A stretch of 64,000 nucleotides of DNA from an uncultured Muribaculaceae bacterium (GTDB lineage Bacteria > Bacteroidota > Bacteroidia > Bacteroidales > Muribaculaceae), in contig CAJUCQ010000023.1 in the NCBI GenBank assembly GCA_910584905.1, forward strand, positions 1 to 64,000, read 5' to 3'. Under the pieces are notes generated by a model. The model searched no databases and was not told where the DNA came from. It was given only the letters and a program-made list of their open reading frames with translations. Each line of letters opens with the position of its first letter. Positions within the stretch are counted from its first letter, which is position 1. Positions 52,103 to 62,325 of the stretch are shown here, one piece after another. The position numbers and the translations under genes are program-made.

Positions 52103-54319
52103 ATGAACACCGAAAGCCTAATCACCGACCTCGCATTCATCCTTCTGCTCGGCGCCATCGTCACGGTGCTGTTCAAATGGATCCGCCAGCCCGTCGTGCT
52201 CGGATACATCGTGGCCGGATTCCTTGCAAGCCCTCACTTCGAATACCTCCCCTCCGTATCCACCGAAGAAAACATCGACTTCTGGGCAGAAATAGGCATC
52301 GTCATCCTCCTCTTCGCCCTCGGACTCGAATTCAGCTTCAAAAAACTTCTTAACTCCGGCGGCTCAGCCGTAGTGACAGCGCTCATTGTCGTCACAGGAA
52401 TGATGGGTGCAGGATTCGCCATAGGCCACATCCTCAACTTCAACACCATCAACAGCTTGTTTCTCGGCGGAATGCTCTCAATGAGCTCGACGACAATTAT
52501 CATCAAGGCCTTCACCGACCTCGGCCTGCGGCAGAAAAAATTCGCCTCGCTCGTCCTCGCCGTCCTCATCGTCGAAGACCTCTTCGCCGTCGTCATGATG
52601 GTGCTCCTCTCTTCAATAGCCATCAACAACAGCGTCGAAGGCAGCGAACTCCTCTACAGCATCGCCAAACTCGTATTCTTCCTCCTGATATGGTTCGCCG
52701 TGGGCGTTTACATCGTGCCCTCCGCCCTAAACGCAATCCGGCGCTACCTCAACCCCGAGACCCTCCTCGTCGTGTCGACAGGTCTATGCCTCGGCATGGC
52801 CGTATTCTCCGTCTACTGCGGCTTCTCGATGGCCCTCGGAGCATTCGTCATGGGCTCAATACTCGCCGGAACAAGCTATGCCGAACAAATCGAACACGTC
52901 GTCACACCCGTGAAAGACCTCTTCGGCTCCGTATTCTTCATATCAGTAGGCATGATGGTGCGCCCCGACATTCTCGCCGGATACTGGATGCCCATTCTCA
53001 TACTCTCGGCCGTAGTCATCGTCGGCATGATTCTATTCGGCACTGCAGGCATGCTCGTCACCGGACAAACCCTCAAAACCGCAATCCAAAGCGGATTCTC
53101 CCTCACGCAGATAGGCGAATTCGCCTTCATCATCGCCTCCCTCGGCATGAGCCTCGGCGTGCTCGAACCCACGCTCTACCCCATCGTCGTAGCCGTATCC
53201 GTCATCACCACATTCACCACCCCGTTCTTCATCAAGGCCGCGAATCCATTCTACGCCTTCGTCGAACGCCACCTCCCCAAGCGCCTCCACTTCCTTATCG
53301 AGCGCTACCACAAAGACGTCGAAAAAAACGAAGCCGCCGGCGCATCTTGGCGCCCCGTCCTGAAGCGCTACCTCTGGCGCACGGCCCTCTACTCCGTAGT
53401 CCTCCTCGCCATAGGCATCGCCAGCCGACAATATCTCCTCCCATATATGCGAGGCATCCTCGGACCGTGGGGCAACATCACAAGCGTAGCCCTGACCATC
53501 GCCGCAATGTCGCCTTTCCTCATGGCCCTCATGCTCCCCCTGAGCGCATCAGCCGACGAACACGGCGAAGCTCAGGCCCGCGCCGCCATAAACGCCCTCC
53601 CGCGCACGGTGCTCACAATATTCCGCTTCGTCATCGCCCTGTTCTTCGTCATGAGCGTCATTTCCGAAGTGTATTCCAAACGCATCGCCGTGCTCGTGGC
53701 CGCAGCCGTCGTCCTCCTCGTAGCCTTCTTCTTCTCAAGACGACTCCGCAAACGGATGGCACGAATCGAAAACCGCTTCATCGACAACCTAAACGAACGC
53801 GAACTCCGACGCTCCGGCAAAAACAACTCCGTCGTCGGAGACCTGCACCTCGCATACATGACCGTCGGCACCGGATGCGACTTCGCCGGCGAACGCCTCA
53901 TCAACTCCAACCTCCGCCACCGCTACGGCGTCAACATCGTCAGCATTCAGCGCGGCACGGCCGTAATTCCCGTCCCCGACGGAAACAGACGCATCTTCCC
54001 CGGCGACACCATCGGAGTCATCGGCACCGAAGACCAGATTGCCAAAATACTCCCCGACGTAGAGAAAAACCTCCCCGCCGACACCGCCCGCACATCAGGC
54101 CTCGACTCGGCCCGACTCACAAGCATACTCCTCTCCCCCGCATCACCGCTCGCAGGCAAAACGCCGCGAACCTCCGACCTCCGCAACCGCTACGAAGCCC
54201 TCGTTGTCGCCGTCGACCGAGGCGACGAACACATCGACACACGACCCGACCTTGTATTCATGCCCGGCGACGTCGTTTGGCTCGTAGGAAACCCCGAAAA
54301 ATTAGCTTCACTGAAATAA
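52103..54319 (+). CDS. KefB/CPA2-type cation:proton antiporter with TrkA-C domains
   Basis: A 738-residue protein. About twelve membrane helices make up a Na+/H+ exchanger domain (QPVVLGYIVAGFLASP; MLSMSSTTIIIKAFTDLG; FGSVFFISVGMMV). The second half has further helices, then two TrkA-C-like domains at about 590-665 and 675-738 (RRIFPGDTIGVIGTEDQIAKI; FMPGDVVWLVGNPEKL) that probably bind a regulatory ligand. The ATG at 52103 is preferred to an upstream frame overlapping the mgtC-type gene. Ion specificity (K+ or Na+) cannot be read from the sequence. Confidence 0.92.
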   Translation: MNTESLITDLAFILLLGAIVTVLFKWIRQPVVLGYIVAGFLASPHFEYLPSVSTEENIDFWAEIGIVILLFALGLEFSFKKLLNSGGSAVVTALIVVTGMMGAGFAIGHILNFNTINSLFLGGMLSMSSTTIIIKAFTDLGLRQKKFASLVLAVLIVEDLFAVVMMVLLSSIAINNSVEGSELLYSIAKLVFFLLIWFAVGVYIVPSALNAIRRYLNPETLLVVSTGLCLGMAVFSVYCGFSMALGAFVMGSILAGTSYAEQIEHVVTPVKDLFGSVFFISVGMMVRPDILAGYWMPILILSAVVIVGMILFGTAGMLVTGQTLKTAIQSGFSLTQIGEFAFIIASLGMSLGVLEPTLYPIVVAVSVITTFTTPFFIKAANPFYAFVERHLPKRLHFLIERYHKDVEKNEAAGASWRPVLKRYLWRTALYSVVLLAIGIASRQYLLPYMRGILGPWGNITSVALTIAAMSPFLMALMLPLSASADEHGEAQARAAINALPRTVLTIFRFVIALFFVMSVISEVYSKRIAVLVAAAVVLLVAFFFSRRLRKRMARIENRFIDNLNERELRRSGKNNSVVGDLHLAYMTVGTGCDFAGERLINSNLRHRYGVNIVSIQRGTAVIPVPDGNRRIFPGDTIGVIGTEDQIAKILPDVEKNLPADTARTSGLDSARLTSILLSPASPLAGKTPRTSDLRNRYEALVVAVDRGDEHIDTRPDLVFMPGDVVWLVGNPEKLASLK

Positions 54320-54328
54320 ATCAATCTT

Positions 54329-55495
54329 ATGGACGACCAGCGCTACAACCTCCGAGGCGTCTCCGCTTCAAAAGAAGACGTTCACAACGCAATCAAGAAC
54401 ATCGACAAAGGCATCTTTCCCGGAGCCTTCTGCAAAATCGTGGCCGACTACCTCGGCGGCGACGCCGACTGGTGCAACATCATGCACGCCGACGGCGCAG
54501 GCACCAAAAGCTCGCTCGCTTACATCTACTGGCGCGAGACCGGCGACCTCAGCATATGGAAAGGCATCGCTCAGGACGCCCTCATCATGAACATCGACGA
54601 CCTCCTCTGCGTAGGAGCTACCGACAACATTCTCCTCTCATCAACCATCGGACGCAACAAACGCCTCATCCCCGGAGAAGTAATCGCCGCAATAATCAAC
54701 GGCACCGAAGAACTCCTCGAAGAACTCCGGGCCCAAGGCGTCGGAATATACTCCACCGGCGGCGAGACAGCCGACGTCGGCGACCTCGTCCGCACCATCA
54801 TCGTCGACTCCACAGTCGCATGCCGCATGCGTCGCAAAGACGTCATCGACAACGCCCGAATCCAACCCGGCGACGTAATCGTAGGCCTCGCTTCATACGG
54901 CCAAGCCGCTTACGAGCACGAATACAACGGCGGAATGGGCTCCAATGGTCTCACCTCAGCCCGCCACGACGTTTTCGACCACTCCCTCGCCGAAAAATAC
55001 CCCGAAAGCTACGACAACGCCCTCCCCGTCGAACTCGTCTACAGCGGCTCGTGCGGAATCACCGACGCCGTCGAAGGCGCCCCCGTAAACGCCGGCAAAC
55101 TCGTGCTCTCGCCCACCCGCACATACGCCCCCGTTATCAAAGCAATCCTCAGCGACATGCGCCCCGCAATCCACGGCATGATCCACTGCTCAGGCGGCGC
55201 TCAGACCAAAGTCATGAACTTTGTAAGCCACGCCCACGTTATAAAGGACAACCTCTTCCCCGTCCCCCCGCTGTTCGACCTCATCAGGCGCGAAAGCGGA
55301 ACTTCGCCGAAGGAAATGTACAAGGTATTCAACATGGGACACCGCATGGAACTCTACGTCGAGCCGCAGTATGCCGAACGAATAATCCACATCGCCGACT
55401 GCTACGGCATCCCCGCGCAAATCGTAGGACGCGTCGAGCATGCACCCGAGAACCGCCTCACCATCACCTCCGAGCTGGGAACTTTCGAATACTGA
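54329..55495 (+). CDS. purM: AIR synthase PurM (long Bacteroidales form)
   Basis: A 388-residue protein of the PurM superfamily, about 40 residues longer than E. coli PurM. IMHADGAGTKSSLAYIYW is the ATP/substrate region, GGETADVGD and VEGAPVNAGKLVLSPTRTYAPV follow, and MIHCSGGAQTKVM is the C-terminal domain signature. It closes the imidazole ring to make AIR in purine synthesis. The gene starts 9 bases after the antiporter stop. An AIR-synthase-related paralogue is an alternative, but the motifs fit PurM. Confidence 0.87.
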   Translation: MDDQRYNLRGVSASKEDVHNAIKNIDKGIFPGAFCKIVADYLGGDADWCNIMHADGAGTKSSLAYIYWRETGDLSIWKGIAQDALIMNIDDLLCVGATDNILLSSTIGRNKRLIPGEVIAAIINGTEELLEELRAQGVGIYSTGGETADVGDLVRTIIVDSTVACRMRRKDVIDNARIQPGDVIVGLASYGQAAYEHEYNGGMGSNGLTSARHDVFDHSLAEKYPESYDNALPVELVYSGSCGITDAVEGAPVNAGKLVLSPTRTYAPVIKAILSDMRPAIHGMIHCSGGAQTKVMNFVSHAHVIKDNLFPVPPLFDLIRRESGTSPKEMYKVFNMGHRMELYVEPQYAERIIHIADCYGIPAQIVGRVEHAPENRLTITSELGTFEY

Positions 55496-55564
55496 TACCG
55501 GCATATCCTCCACGGGCCGCCATGCGGAAGGCCGGCAACAAAAGGAACATCAACCCTTCGACAA

Positions 55565-56965
55565 ATGACACAGCGTCGCGCCCTGAAATCCGCAATACTC
55601 ATCTTATCGGCCGCATGCGCGGCCATCACCGGAAGCAGCTGCTCATCATCGCCGGATGCCTCCTCAAAAGCATCCGGCGATGCCCTGCCCCTGCCCGACA
55701 CCCTGCGCGTGGCAACCCTGTACGGCCCCACAAGCTACTTCTTATACCGCGACGAACCCACCGGCTACGACTACACCCTCGTCGACTCCCTCGCCCGACA
55801 AAAAGGCATGGTCCTCGACCTGAAAGTGGCTTCAAGTCTCACTCAGGCCGTAAACATGCTCGACTCCGGGAAAATCGACCTGATTGCATACGGCGTCCCC
55901 GTCACCGCACACTACAAACAGTACGCCCTCGCCTGCGGCCCGCAGACCGAAACCGAGCAAGTGCTCGTCCAGCCGAAAATACGAGGCGAAGCCGCCATCT
56001 CCGACGTCACCGACCTCATCGGAAAAGACGTCTACGTCGAAAGCGACTCGCGCTTCCTGCGCCGGCTGCAAAACCTCGACAGCGAACTCGGCGGCGGAAT
56101 AAACATCCACGAAGTAAACGCCGACTCAATCATCACCGAAGACCTCATCGGCATGGTGTCAAACGGCGAAATTCCACTCACAATCGTCGACAGCGACATC
56201 GCACGGCTCAACGCCACGTACTACCCCGACCTCGACGTCAGCCTCCCCGTGAGCTTCACCCAAAGAGCCGCTTGGGCCGTCGCCCCCGACAAAAAATGGC
56301 TCGCCGACTCCATTGACGCATGGTTCGATTCGGCCGAACCGCAGGAAATAAACCGCGAACTCCTCAAACGCTACTACGAACAGACAAAATACACCCCCAC
56401 CGTACGCTTCGACTTCTCCAAAGGATACATATCAAAATACGACAAACTATTCAAGCGCTACGCCCCCACCGTAGGTTGGGACTGGCGCCTCATGGCGGCG
56501 CAGGCATACGTCGAAAGCAAATTCAACACCAACGCACGCTCTTGGGTCGGCGCCCGCGGACTCATGCAGGTCATGCCTTCGACAGCCCGAGGCTACCGCA
56601 CAAACCCACGCAACCTCAACAACCCCGAAACAAGCCTTAAAGTGGCCTCCGCCCTCATCAACGACCTCGACAAATACCTCAAGCCCCACGTCCCGTCCGA
56701 CGGCGAACGCCTCAAATTCGTCATCGCCGCCTACAACGTCGGCATAGCGCACATATACGACGCTATCGCCCTCGCTAAAAAATACGGACTCGACCCCGAA
56801 AAATGGGACGGAAACGTCGAAAAAGCCCTGATGATGAAAATGAACCCCAAAATATACCGCTCCGACGACGTCCGCTACGGCTACTGCCGAGCCACCGAGA
56901 CGGTGTCGTACGTAAAAAAAATCACAAACTTCTACAACCAAGCGCGGCGAGAAATCCCCGCGTGA
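55565..56965 (+). CDS. MltF-like lytic transglycosylase lipoprotein
   Basis: A 466-residue protein. The N-terminal signal ends ITGSSC with Cys26 as lipidation site. Residues about 45-275 are a family 3 solute-binding domain (LRVATLYGPTSYFLYRDEPTGYDY), and residues about 295-450 a lytic transglycosylase domain with the catalytic Glu317 in AAQAYVESKFN and ARGLMQVMPSTARGY. MltF uses the binding domain to control its cell-wall-cleaving activity. It precedes a DUF3332 gene by 49 bases. Confidence 0.93.
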   Translation: MTQRRALKSAILILSAACAAITGSSCSSSPDASSKASGDALPLPDTLRVATLYGPTSYFLYRDEPTGYDYTLVDSLARQKGMVLDLKVASSLTQAVNMLDSGKIDLIAYGVPVTAHYKQYALACGPQTETEQVLVQPKIRGEAAISDVTDLIGKDVYVESDSRFLRRLQNLDSELGGGINIHEVNADSIITEDLIGMVSNGEIPLTIVDSDIARLNATYYPDLDVSLPVSFTQRAAWAVAPDKKWLADSIDAWFDSAEPQEINRELLKRYYEQTKYTPTVRFDFSKGYISKYDKLFKRYAPTVGWDWRLMAAQAYVESKFNTNARSWVGARGLMQVMPSTARGYRTNPRNLNNPETSLKVASALINDLDKYLKPHVPSDGERLKFVIAAYNVGIAHIYDAIALAKKYGLDPEKWDGNVEKALMMKMNPKIYRSDDVRYGYCRATETVSYVKKITNFYNQARREIPA

Positions 56966-57014
56966 CAAACTACCGTTTCAAACTTTTTTTCCAAACCCCT
57001 AATCCCATTTTTCT

Positions 57015-57569
57015 ATGAAGAAAACCAAGCTCACCGTGGCCATCGTATGCCTCATCTGCGGCTCAATGCTCTCAAGCTCATGCATCGGCTCATTCTCGCT
57101 CACAAACCGACTTCTTACGTGGAACTCCAATATCGGCAACAAATTCCTCAACGAACTCGTGTTCTTCGCCTTCTGGGTGCTCCCCGTCTACGAAGTGTGC
57201 GGCATCGCTGACGTCCTCGTGCTCAACAGCATCGAATTCTGGAGCGGCTCCAACCCCATGGCCGCAGGCTCGAAAATCCTCGAAGGCTCAAACGGCGAAC
57301 GCTACCTCGTGCAGTGGGACGGCGACGGCTACACCATCAAAGGCCAAACCGACGGCTCAATCGTGCGCCTCGACTTCAACGAAGACGAAAAAACTTGGAG
57401 CTACGACATCAACAACGGCTCCGCTAAAGGCGTCCTCTTCACCTTCGTCGACGACACCCACGTAAGCCTCCCCGTTGACGGCGGCCGCGAATGGCGCACC
57501 GTCGAAATCTCTCAGGCCGGACTCATGGCCTATCAGCAGATGGCCGGAGCCACCTTCGCCGCACGCTGA
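57015..57569 (+). CDS. DUF3332 family envelope protein
   Basis: A 184-residue protein. The signal region contains SSSC with Cys23, a possible lipobox. IGSFSLTNRLLTWNSNIGNKFLNEL and LPVYEVCGIADVLVLNSIEFWSGSNP, with a membrane segment between, are the DUF3332 pattern. The C-terminal half (YLVQWDGDGYTIKG; VRLDFNEDEKTWSYDI) is beta-rich. Function is unknown. It ends the run at a strong terminator. Confidence 0.88.
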   Translation: MKKTKLTVAIVCLICGSMLSSSCIGSFSLTNRLLTWNSNIGNKFLNELVFFAFWVLPVYEVCGIADVLVLNSIEFWSGSNPMAAGSKILEGSNGERYLVQWDGDGYTIKGQTDGSIVRLDFNEDEKTWSYDINNGSAKGVLFTFVDDTHVSLPVDGGREWRTVEISQAGLMAYQQMAGATFAAR

Positions 57570-57611
57570 CCCCACACCCCTCGCGGACTTCACGCAAAGT
57601 CCGCCCACCCC

Positions 57612-57652
57612 AAAAAAACGAGAGTCCCCGTCACGGAGACCCTCGTTTTTTT
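57612..57652. terminator. Bidirectional-looking terminator
   Basis: An A-run with ACGAG and a CTCGT with T-run bracket an interrupted stem (GTC/GAC and CGT/ACG), giving A-stem-T symmetry. A smaller GCGGACTT/AAGTCCGC hairpin sits upstream at 57583-57604. Confidence 0.85.
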
Positions 57653-57757
57653 ACACACTGCCGTTTCGCTTGCCGCTTTGATGAAAAATTTGTAACTTCG
57701 CAAATCGCGCGCCCCGGCTTGCGCGTTATACATCCAAACAGACACACCCCTCAACTC

Positions 57758-59335
57758 ATGAACACACCCCTACACCCGATAAGAGCCCGCAAAGCCATCG
57801 CCGCCTGCGCCATAGCCCTCGGATGCGCTTTCGCGCCGATGCTCGAAGCCGAGAACCTCGTCATACTGCATACCAACGACACACACTCCCAGATCGACCC
57901 CATCGAAAGCTCCGGCCTCGGAGGCGTCCTCCGACGCAAAGCCGCTATCGACAGCATCCGCGCCGCAGAAAAAAACGTGCTCCTCGTTGACGCCGGCGAC
58001 GCAGTCCAAGGCTCACTCTTCTTCTATCTCTATGGCGGAGAAGTCGAAGCCCGCATCATGAACGCCATGAAAGTAGACATGGGCATCCTCGGAAACCACG
58101 AATTCGACAACGGCATGGACTCCCTTGCCAAAATGATGGCCATGCGCCAAGACGAACTCCTCGCCACAAACTACTTCCTTGAAGACTCCAAGCTCAAAGG
58201 AATGTTCAAGCCCTACACAATACGCACCGTCGGAGGAAAACGCATCGGATTCATCGGAGTCAACCTCAACCCTGAAGGCATGATTTCAGAAGGAAACGCC
58301 GACGGAGTTGTCTACTCCGACGCCGTCAAAACAGCCGACCTTACCGCCAAATTCCTCAAAGAAGTCGAAAAAGCCGACGCCGTCATCGCCCTCACCCACA
58401 TAGGCTACAAACCCGAAACCCCGCCCGGCGACAGCATCCTCGCACGCGAATCGGAATACATCGACGTCATAATCGGTGGCCACAGCCACACTGTAATCGA
58501 CCCCGCTACTCCCGACGGACGCCGACGCTCGCAGGCCCTGAACGACGACTCCCAAGCCGTCCTCGTCACCCAGACAGGCAAAAGCGGAGCATACCTCGGT
58601 AAAATCACCATCGACCTCGACTCCATAGGCCCCGGACGCCACGTCCGCCCCGATTACGAACTAATACGCATCGACAGCCGTTTCGACGGAAAACCCGACC
58701 CCGCCGTGCAAGCCATAATCGACGAATACCGCCCCGGAGTCGACTCCCTCATGCGAATCCCCGTCGGAAAAGCGCGTCGACCCGTAAAACGCGACGGCAT
58801 CCGCGAACTCAACTTCATGGCCGACTTCCTCTACCGCCGCGGCAGCGAGATGTCCGACGCGCCCGTCGACTTCGCAATCATCAACAAAGGCGGACTCCGC
58901 ACCGACCTCCCCGCGGGCGTCATATCCAAAGGGCAGATTATCAACATGCTCCCGTTCCAAAACAAAATCCTGATTGAAGAAATAAAAGGCAAAGATCTCC
59001 GACAGGTATTCGACGCCATGTCGCGCACCGGTGGCAACGGCGTCAGCGCTCAAGTCTACGCCGAATACGACCCCGAAGCGCTCAAAGCCACAAAAGTGCT
59101 CATCAACGGACGCCCCCTCGACGACGACCGCACCTACCGCATAGCCACCATCGACTACCTCGCAAAAGGCGGCGACTACCTCTCAGGCCTGCGCGAAGGA
59201 TCCATCATCAAAGAAGGCGACAAATGGCTCTACGACGAAATGATCGACTGGCTCACAAAAGGCTCGGGCAAAGGCAAAGCCTTCGGCGAAGGCCCCGCCA
59301 AACAACGCATGGTGGCCGTAAAACAAAACGACTGA
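57758..59335 (+). CDS. Exported 5'-nucleotidase / UshA-family phosphoesterase
   Basis: A 525-residue protein from the ATG at 57758 with a signal peptide ending near residue 31 (MLEAE). The metallophosphatase core has ILHTNDTHSQ, DAGDAVQGS, LGNHEFDNG and VIIGGHSHT, all the two-metal ligands. The C-terminal 5'-nucleotidase domain (INKGGLRTDLPAG, NMLPFQNKI) binds the nucleotide base. It removes phosphate from nucleotides in the periplasm for salvage. Its stop overlaps the next ATG by 1 base (TGATG), so the two genes are coupled. Confidence 0.93.
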   Translation: MNTPLHPIRARKAIAACAIALGCAFAPMLEAENLVILHTNDTHSQIDPIESSGLGGVLRRKAAIDSIRAAEKNVLLVDAGDAVQGSLFFYLYGGEVEARIMNAMKVDMGILGNHEFDNGMDSLAKMMAMRQDELLATNYFLEDSKLKGMFKPYTIRTVGGKRIGFIGVNLNPEGMISEGNADGVVYSDAVKTADLTAKFLKEVEKADAVIALTHIGYKPETPPGDSILARESEYIDVIIGGHSHTVIDPATPDGRRRSQALNDDSQAVLVTQTGKSGAYLGKITIDLDSIGPGRHVRPDYELIRIDSRFDGKPDPAVQAIIDEYRPGVDSLMRIPVGKARRPVKRDGIRELNFMADFLYRRGSEMSDAPVDFAIINKGGLRTDLPAGVISKGQIINMLPFQNKILIEEIKGKDLRQVFDAMSRTGGNGVSAQVYAEYDPEALKATKVLINGRPLDDDRTYRIATIDYLAKGGDYLSGLREGSIIKEGDKWLYDEMIDWLTKGSGKGKAFGEGPAKQRMVAVKQND

Positions 59336-62325
59336 TGAAACACACACTTATCACCTCCGCGCTATTCCTCCTCGGCGCCATCGGCGTCGACGCCGCGCCC
59401 GTCCACCCCAACCTCTACGACGGCCGCGAAGAAGCCGCAAAGCGATACGCCGACTCCGTCTACAACACCCTCGACGAAAACGAACGCATCGCCCAGCTCC
59501 TGTTCCCGAAAGCCGTCCCCTCCCGAGGCGAGATGTGGACCTCCACTCTCCGCGACTGGACCGAAAAAACAGGCATCGGCGGCCTCCTATTCACCGAAGG
59601 CACCCTCGAAGAATACGCCGAAATGACCAACTTCGTCCAAAGCCACTCGCGTGTGCCCGTGCTCATGACCTTCGACGGCGAATGGGGCCTGCCCATGCGC
59701 ATAGCCGACACCCCGCGCTTCCCCCTCAACATGACCCTCGGCGCAATCCGACAGCCCGGACTGCTATACCGCTACGGACGCGAAATGGCCCGCCAATGCC
59801 GTCTCGCAGGCATTCAGGTTAATTTCGCCCCCGACCTCGACGTAAACTCCAACCCCTCCAACCCCGTCATCGGCACACGCTCTTTCGGCGAAGACCCGCG
59901 GTGGGTCGGAAAACTCGGCGTGGCCTACGCCCTCGGCCTTGAAGACGGAGGCGTACAGGCCGTGGCCAAACACTTCCCCGGCCACGGCGACACCGACGTC
60001 GACTCCCACAAAGCCCTCCCCGAAGTCGACCACCCGCGTGCAGTCCTCGACACCGTAGACCTCGAACCCTTCCGACAATACATCGACGCCCGATGCTCGG
60101 GCATGATGGTAGGACACATCTCAGTCCCGGCGCTCGACCCCTCGGGCACACCGGCGTCGCTCTCCCCGAAAATCAGCACCGGGCTGCTGCGCGACCAAAT
60201 GGGATTCCGAGGCCTGCTGTACACCGACGCCCTCGAAATGGGAGGCGCCGAAGCCGGAAAAGGCGTCAACCGCGCCCTGAAAGCTCTCAAGGCCGGCGCC
60301 GACGTGCTCCTCTGCTCCCGCGACCCTCACCGCGACGTAAAAGCTATACGAGCCGCACTCGCCGACGGCTCCATCTCCGAAGCTACTATTGAATCGAGAG
60401 TAAAACGCATCCTCCAATACAAATACCTCCTCGGACTCCCCGACCTCAAACCCGTCGACACCGACATCGCCGCCCTCAGGCGCGCAATATCCACCCCCGA
60501 GTGCCGCGCACTCATCGACGAACTCGCCGACGCCGCCATCACCGTCCTTTGGAACAAAGGCCCGCACCTACCAATCGTCAACCTCGCCGACAACTCCATA
60601 GCAATCGTCAACATCGGCGCCCCGGCAACCAACGACTTCGCCGCCCTGTGCCGCAAATACGCCCCCGTCGACGTCTACTCCATAAGCCACGCCGGCGCGC
60701 TCACCCCCGACCTGCGCCGTCGCATCGAAGCCCACTCCACGGCAGTCCTCGCCGTCTACAAACCCGACGCTTGGGCACGCGAGGCATACGCCGCCCTTGC
60801 TTCCGGCCCGGCCACAAGCATAGGCGTGTTCATGATCAACCCCTACAAGGTGCGCGCATTCGCCCCGGCAATCACCCGCAGCGCCGCCGTGATGCTCGCC
60901 TATGAAAACGAGCCGTTCATGCGCCGGGCCGCCGCGCAGGCCCTCTTCGGAGGCATAGCCGTCGAAGGGCGCCTCCCCGTCGACCTCGCAGGCATCGCCG
61001 CCAAAGGCGCCGGTGTGTCAATAGCCAAAACACGCCTCGGATACGGCGCCCCCGCGAATGCCGGGATGGCCTCGGCCATGACCGACAGCCTCGACTCAAT
61101 CATCGCCGACGCAATAGCCTGCGGCGCAATGCCCGGCGCTCGCCTGCTCGTGGCCCGGCGAGGCATCGTCGTCCACGACAAAAGCTACGGACGCACTTCG
61201 CCGCGTGGCGAAAAAGTGACCGACGCCACCGTCTACGACCTCGCCTCCGTGTCAAAAGCTATCGGCACATTGCCCGGAGTGATGAAAGCCTTCGACCTCG
61301 GACTGCTCGGCCTCGGCGACTCGCTTGCAGCCCTCATCCCCGAAATCACCGACCCCGGCAAACGCTCGATTACCGTCCGCGACCTCCTGTTTCACGAAAC
61401 GGGAATGCCCGCGTCGCTCAACGTTTACGACGCCATGTTCGATCCCCAATCATACACCGGCAAACTGACATCACCCCGACGCGACGCCTCGCACACCATC
61501 AAAATCCAAAACCGCGTGTGGGGCAGCAACACCGCGCGCCTGCGCACCGACCTCGTGCGCCGACGCCCCTCCGGCGACTGGCTCACCGAAGCCGCCGCCG
61601 GCATCTACATCGCCCCCCGCACCGTCGACACTCTCATGCGCCGGATCTACGACATCCCCCTGCGCAAAGACCGCTCATACAACTACTCCTGCCTCAACTT
61701 CTGCCTCCTCAAAGAAGCCGAAGAACGCCGCACTGGCACGCCCCACGACCGCTGGGTCACCGACTCGATTTTCGCTCCCCTCGGCGCCGCATCCATTGCC
61801 TACCGCCCGCTTGATGCCGGAATCACCCTGAGCAACATCGCCCCCACCGAAAACGACCCCTTCCTCCGCGGACAGACAGTCCACGGCTACGTCCACGACG
61901 AACTCGCAGCCTTCTCAGGCGGAGTACAAGGCAACGCCGGACTCTTCGCCACAGCCGACGACATCGCAAAAGTATGCCAGATGTGGCTCAACGGCGGAAC
62001 CTACGGCGACGCCCGTATCCTCTCGCCCGAGACTGTCGGGCTATTCACCACCGCCAAAAGCCCCACATGCCGACGCGGCCTCGGCTTCGACAAACCCGAC
62101 ACCGAAAACCCCGACAACTCCCCGACTTGCGAAGAAGCCGGAGCCGCCGTATTCGGACACCTCGGCTTCACCGGCACGGTATTCTGGGTAGACCCCGAAA
62201 ACGAACTGATTTTCATCTTCCTCACCAACCGCGTACACCCCACGCGCGACAACGCCGCGTTCTCCCGACTCAACATCCGCCCCAAACTCTTCCGCCAAGC
62301 CCTCAACGCAATCCGAAAATCATGA
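59335..62325 (+). CDS. GH3 glycosidase fused to a beta-lactamase-type serine hydrolase
   Basis: A 996-residue exported protein with a signal peptide (1-20, ending GVDA). Residues about 35-570 are a GH3 domain of the NagZ kind: KHFPGHGDTDVDSH at 212-225 carries the Asp-His dyad and TDALEMGG places the nucleophile at Asp298. Residues about 600-990 are a serine-hydrolase (beta-lactamase/AmpC-like) domain with SVSK at 638-641 and YNYSCLNF as the likely tyrosine motif. Proteins of this layout are known in Bacteroidetes. NagZ-type GH3 enzymes remove GlcNAc from muropeptides, so peptidoglycan turnover is the likely role; the serine domain may act as an esterase or peptidase. It overlaps the GNAT gene by 4 bases. 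Confidence 0.92.
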   Translation: MKHTLITSALFLLGAIGVDAAPVHPNLYDGREEAAKRYADSVYNTLDENERIAQLLFPKAVPSRGEMWTSTLRDWTEKTGIGGLLFTEGTLEEYAEMTNFVQSHSRVPVLMTFDGEWGLPMRIADTPRFPLNMTLGAIRQPGLLYRYGREMARQCRLAGIQVNFAPDLDVNSNPSNPVIGTRSFGEDPRWVGKLGVAYALGLEDGGVQAVAKHFPGHGDTDVDSHKALPEVDHPRAVLDTVDLEPFRQYIDARCSGMMVGHISVPALDPSGTPASLSPKISTGLLRDQMGFRGLLYTDALEMGGAEAGKGVNRALKALKAGADVLLCSRDPHRDVKAIRAALADGSISEATIESRVKRILQYKYLLGLPDLKPVDTDIAALRRAISTPECRALIDELADAAITVLWNKGPHLPIVNLADNSIAIVNIGAPATNDFAALCRKYAPVDVYSISHAGALTPDLRRRIEAHSTAVLAVYKPDAWAREAYAALASGPATSIGVFMINPYKVRAFAPAITRSAAVMLAYENEPFMRRAAAQALFGGIAVEGRLPVDLAGIAAKGAGVSIAKTRLGYGAPANAGMASAMTDSLDSIIADAIACGAMPGARLLVARRGIVVHDKSYGRTSPRGEKVTDATVYDLASVSKAIGTLPGVMKAFDLGLLGLGDSLAALIPEITDPGKRSITVRDLLFHETGMPASLNVYDAMFDPQSYTGKLTSPRRDASHTIKIQNRVWGSNTARLRTDLVRRRPSGDWLTEAAAGIYIAPRTVDTLMRRIYDIPLRKDRSYNYSCLNFCLLKEAEERRTGTPHDRWVTDSIFAPLGAASIAYRPLDAGITLSNIAPTENDPFLRGQTVHGYVHDELAAFSGGVQGNAGLFATADDIAKVCQMWLNGGTYGDARILSPETVGLFTTAKSPTCRRGLGFDKPDTENPDNSPTCEEAGAAVFGHLGFTGTVFWVDPENELIFIFLTNRVHPTRDNAAFSRLNIRPKLFRQALNAIRKS

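Noticed and set aside
52690..56316. A 1208-codon stop-free frame on the plus strand covering three genes
   Set aside because: It runs out of frame across the antiporter, purM and the start of the transglycosylase gene. The translation is extremely rich in Arg, Pro and His, as expected from reading C-ending GC-rich codons out of phase. The three genes beneath it have clear motifs.
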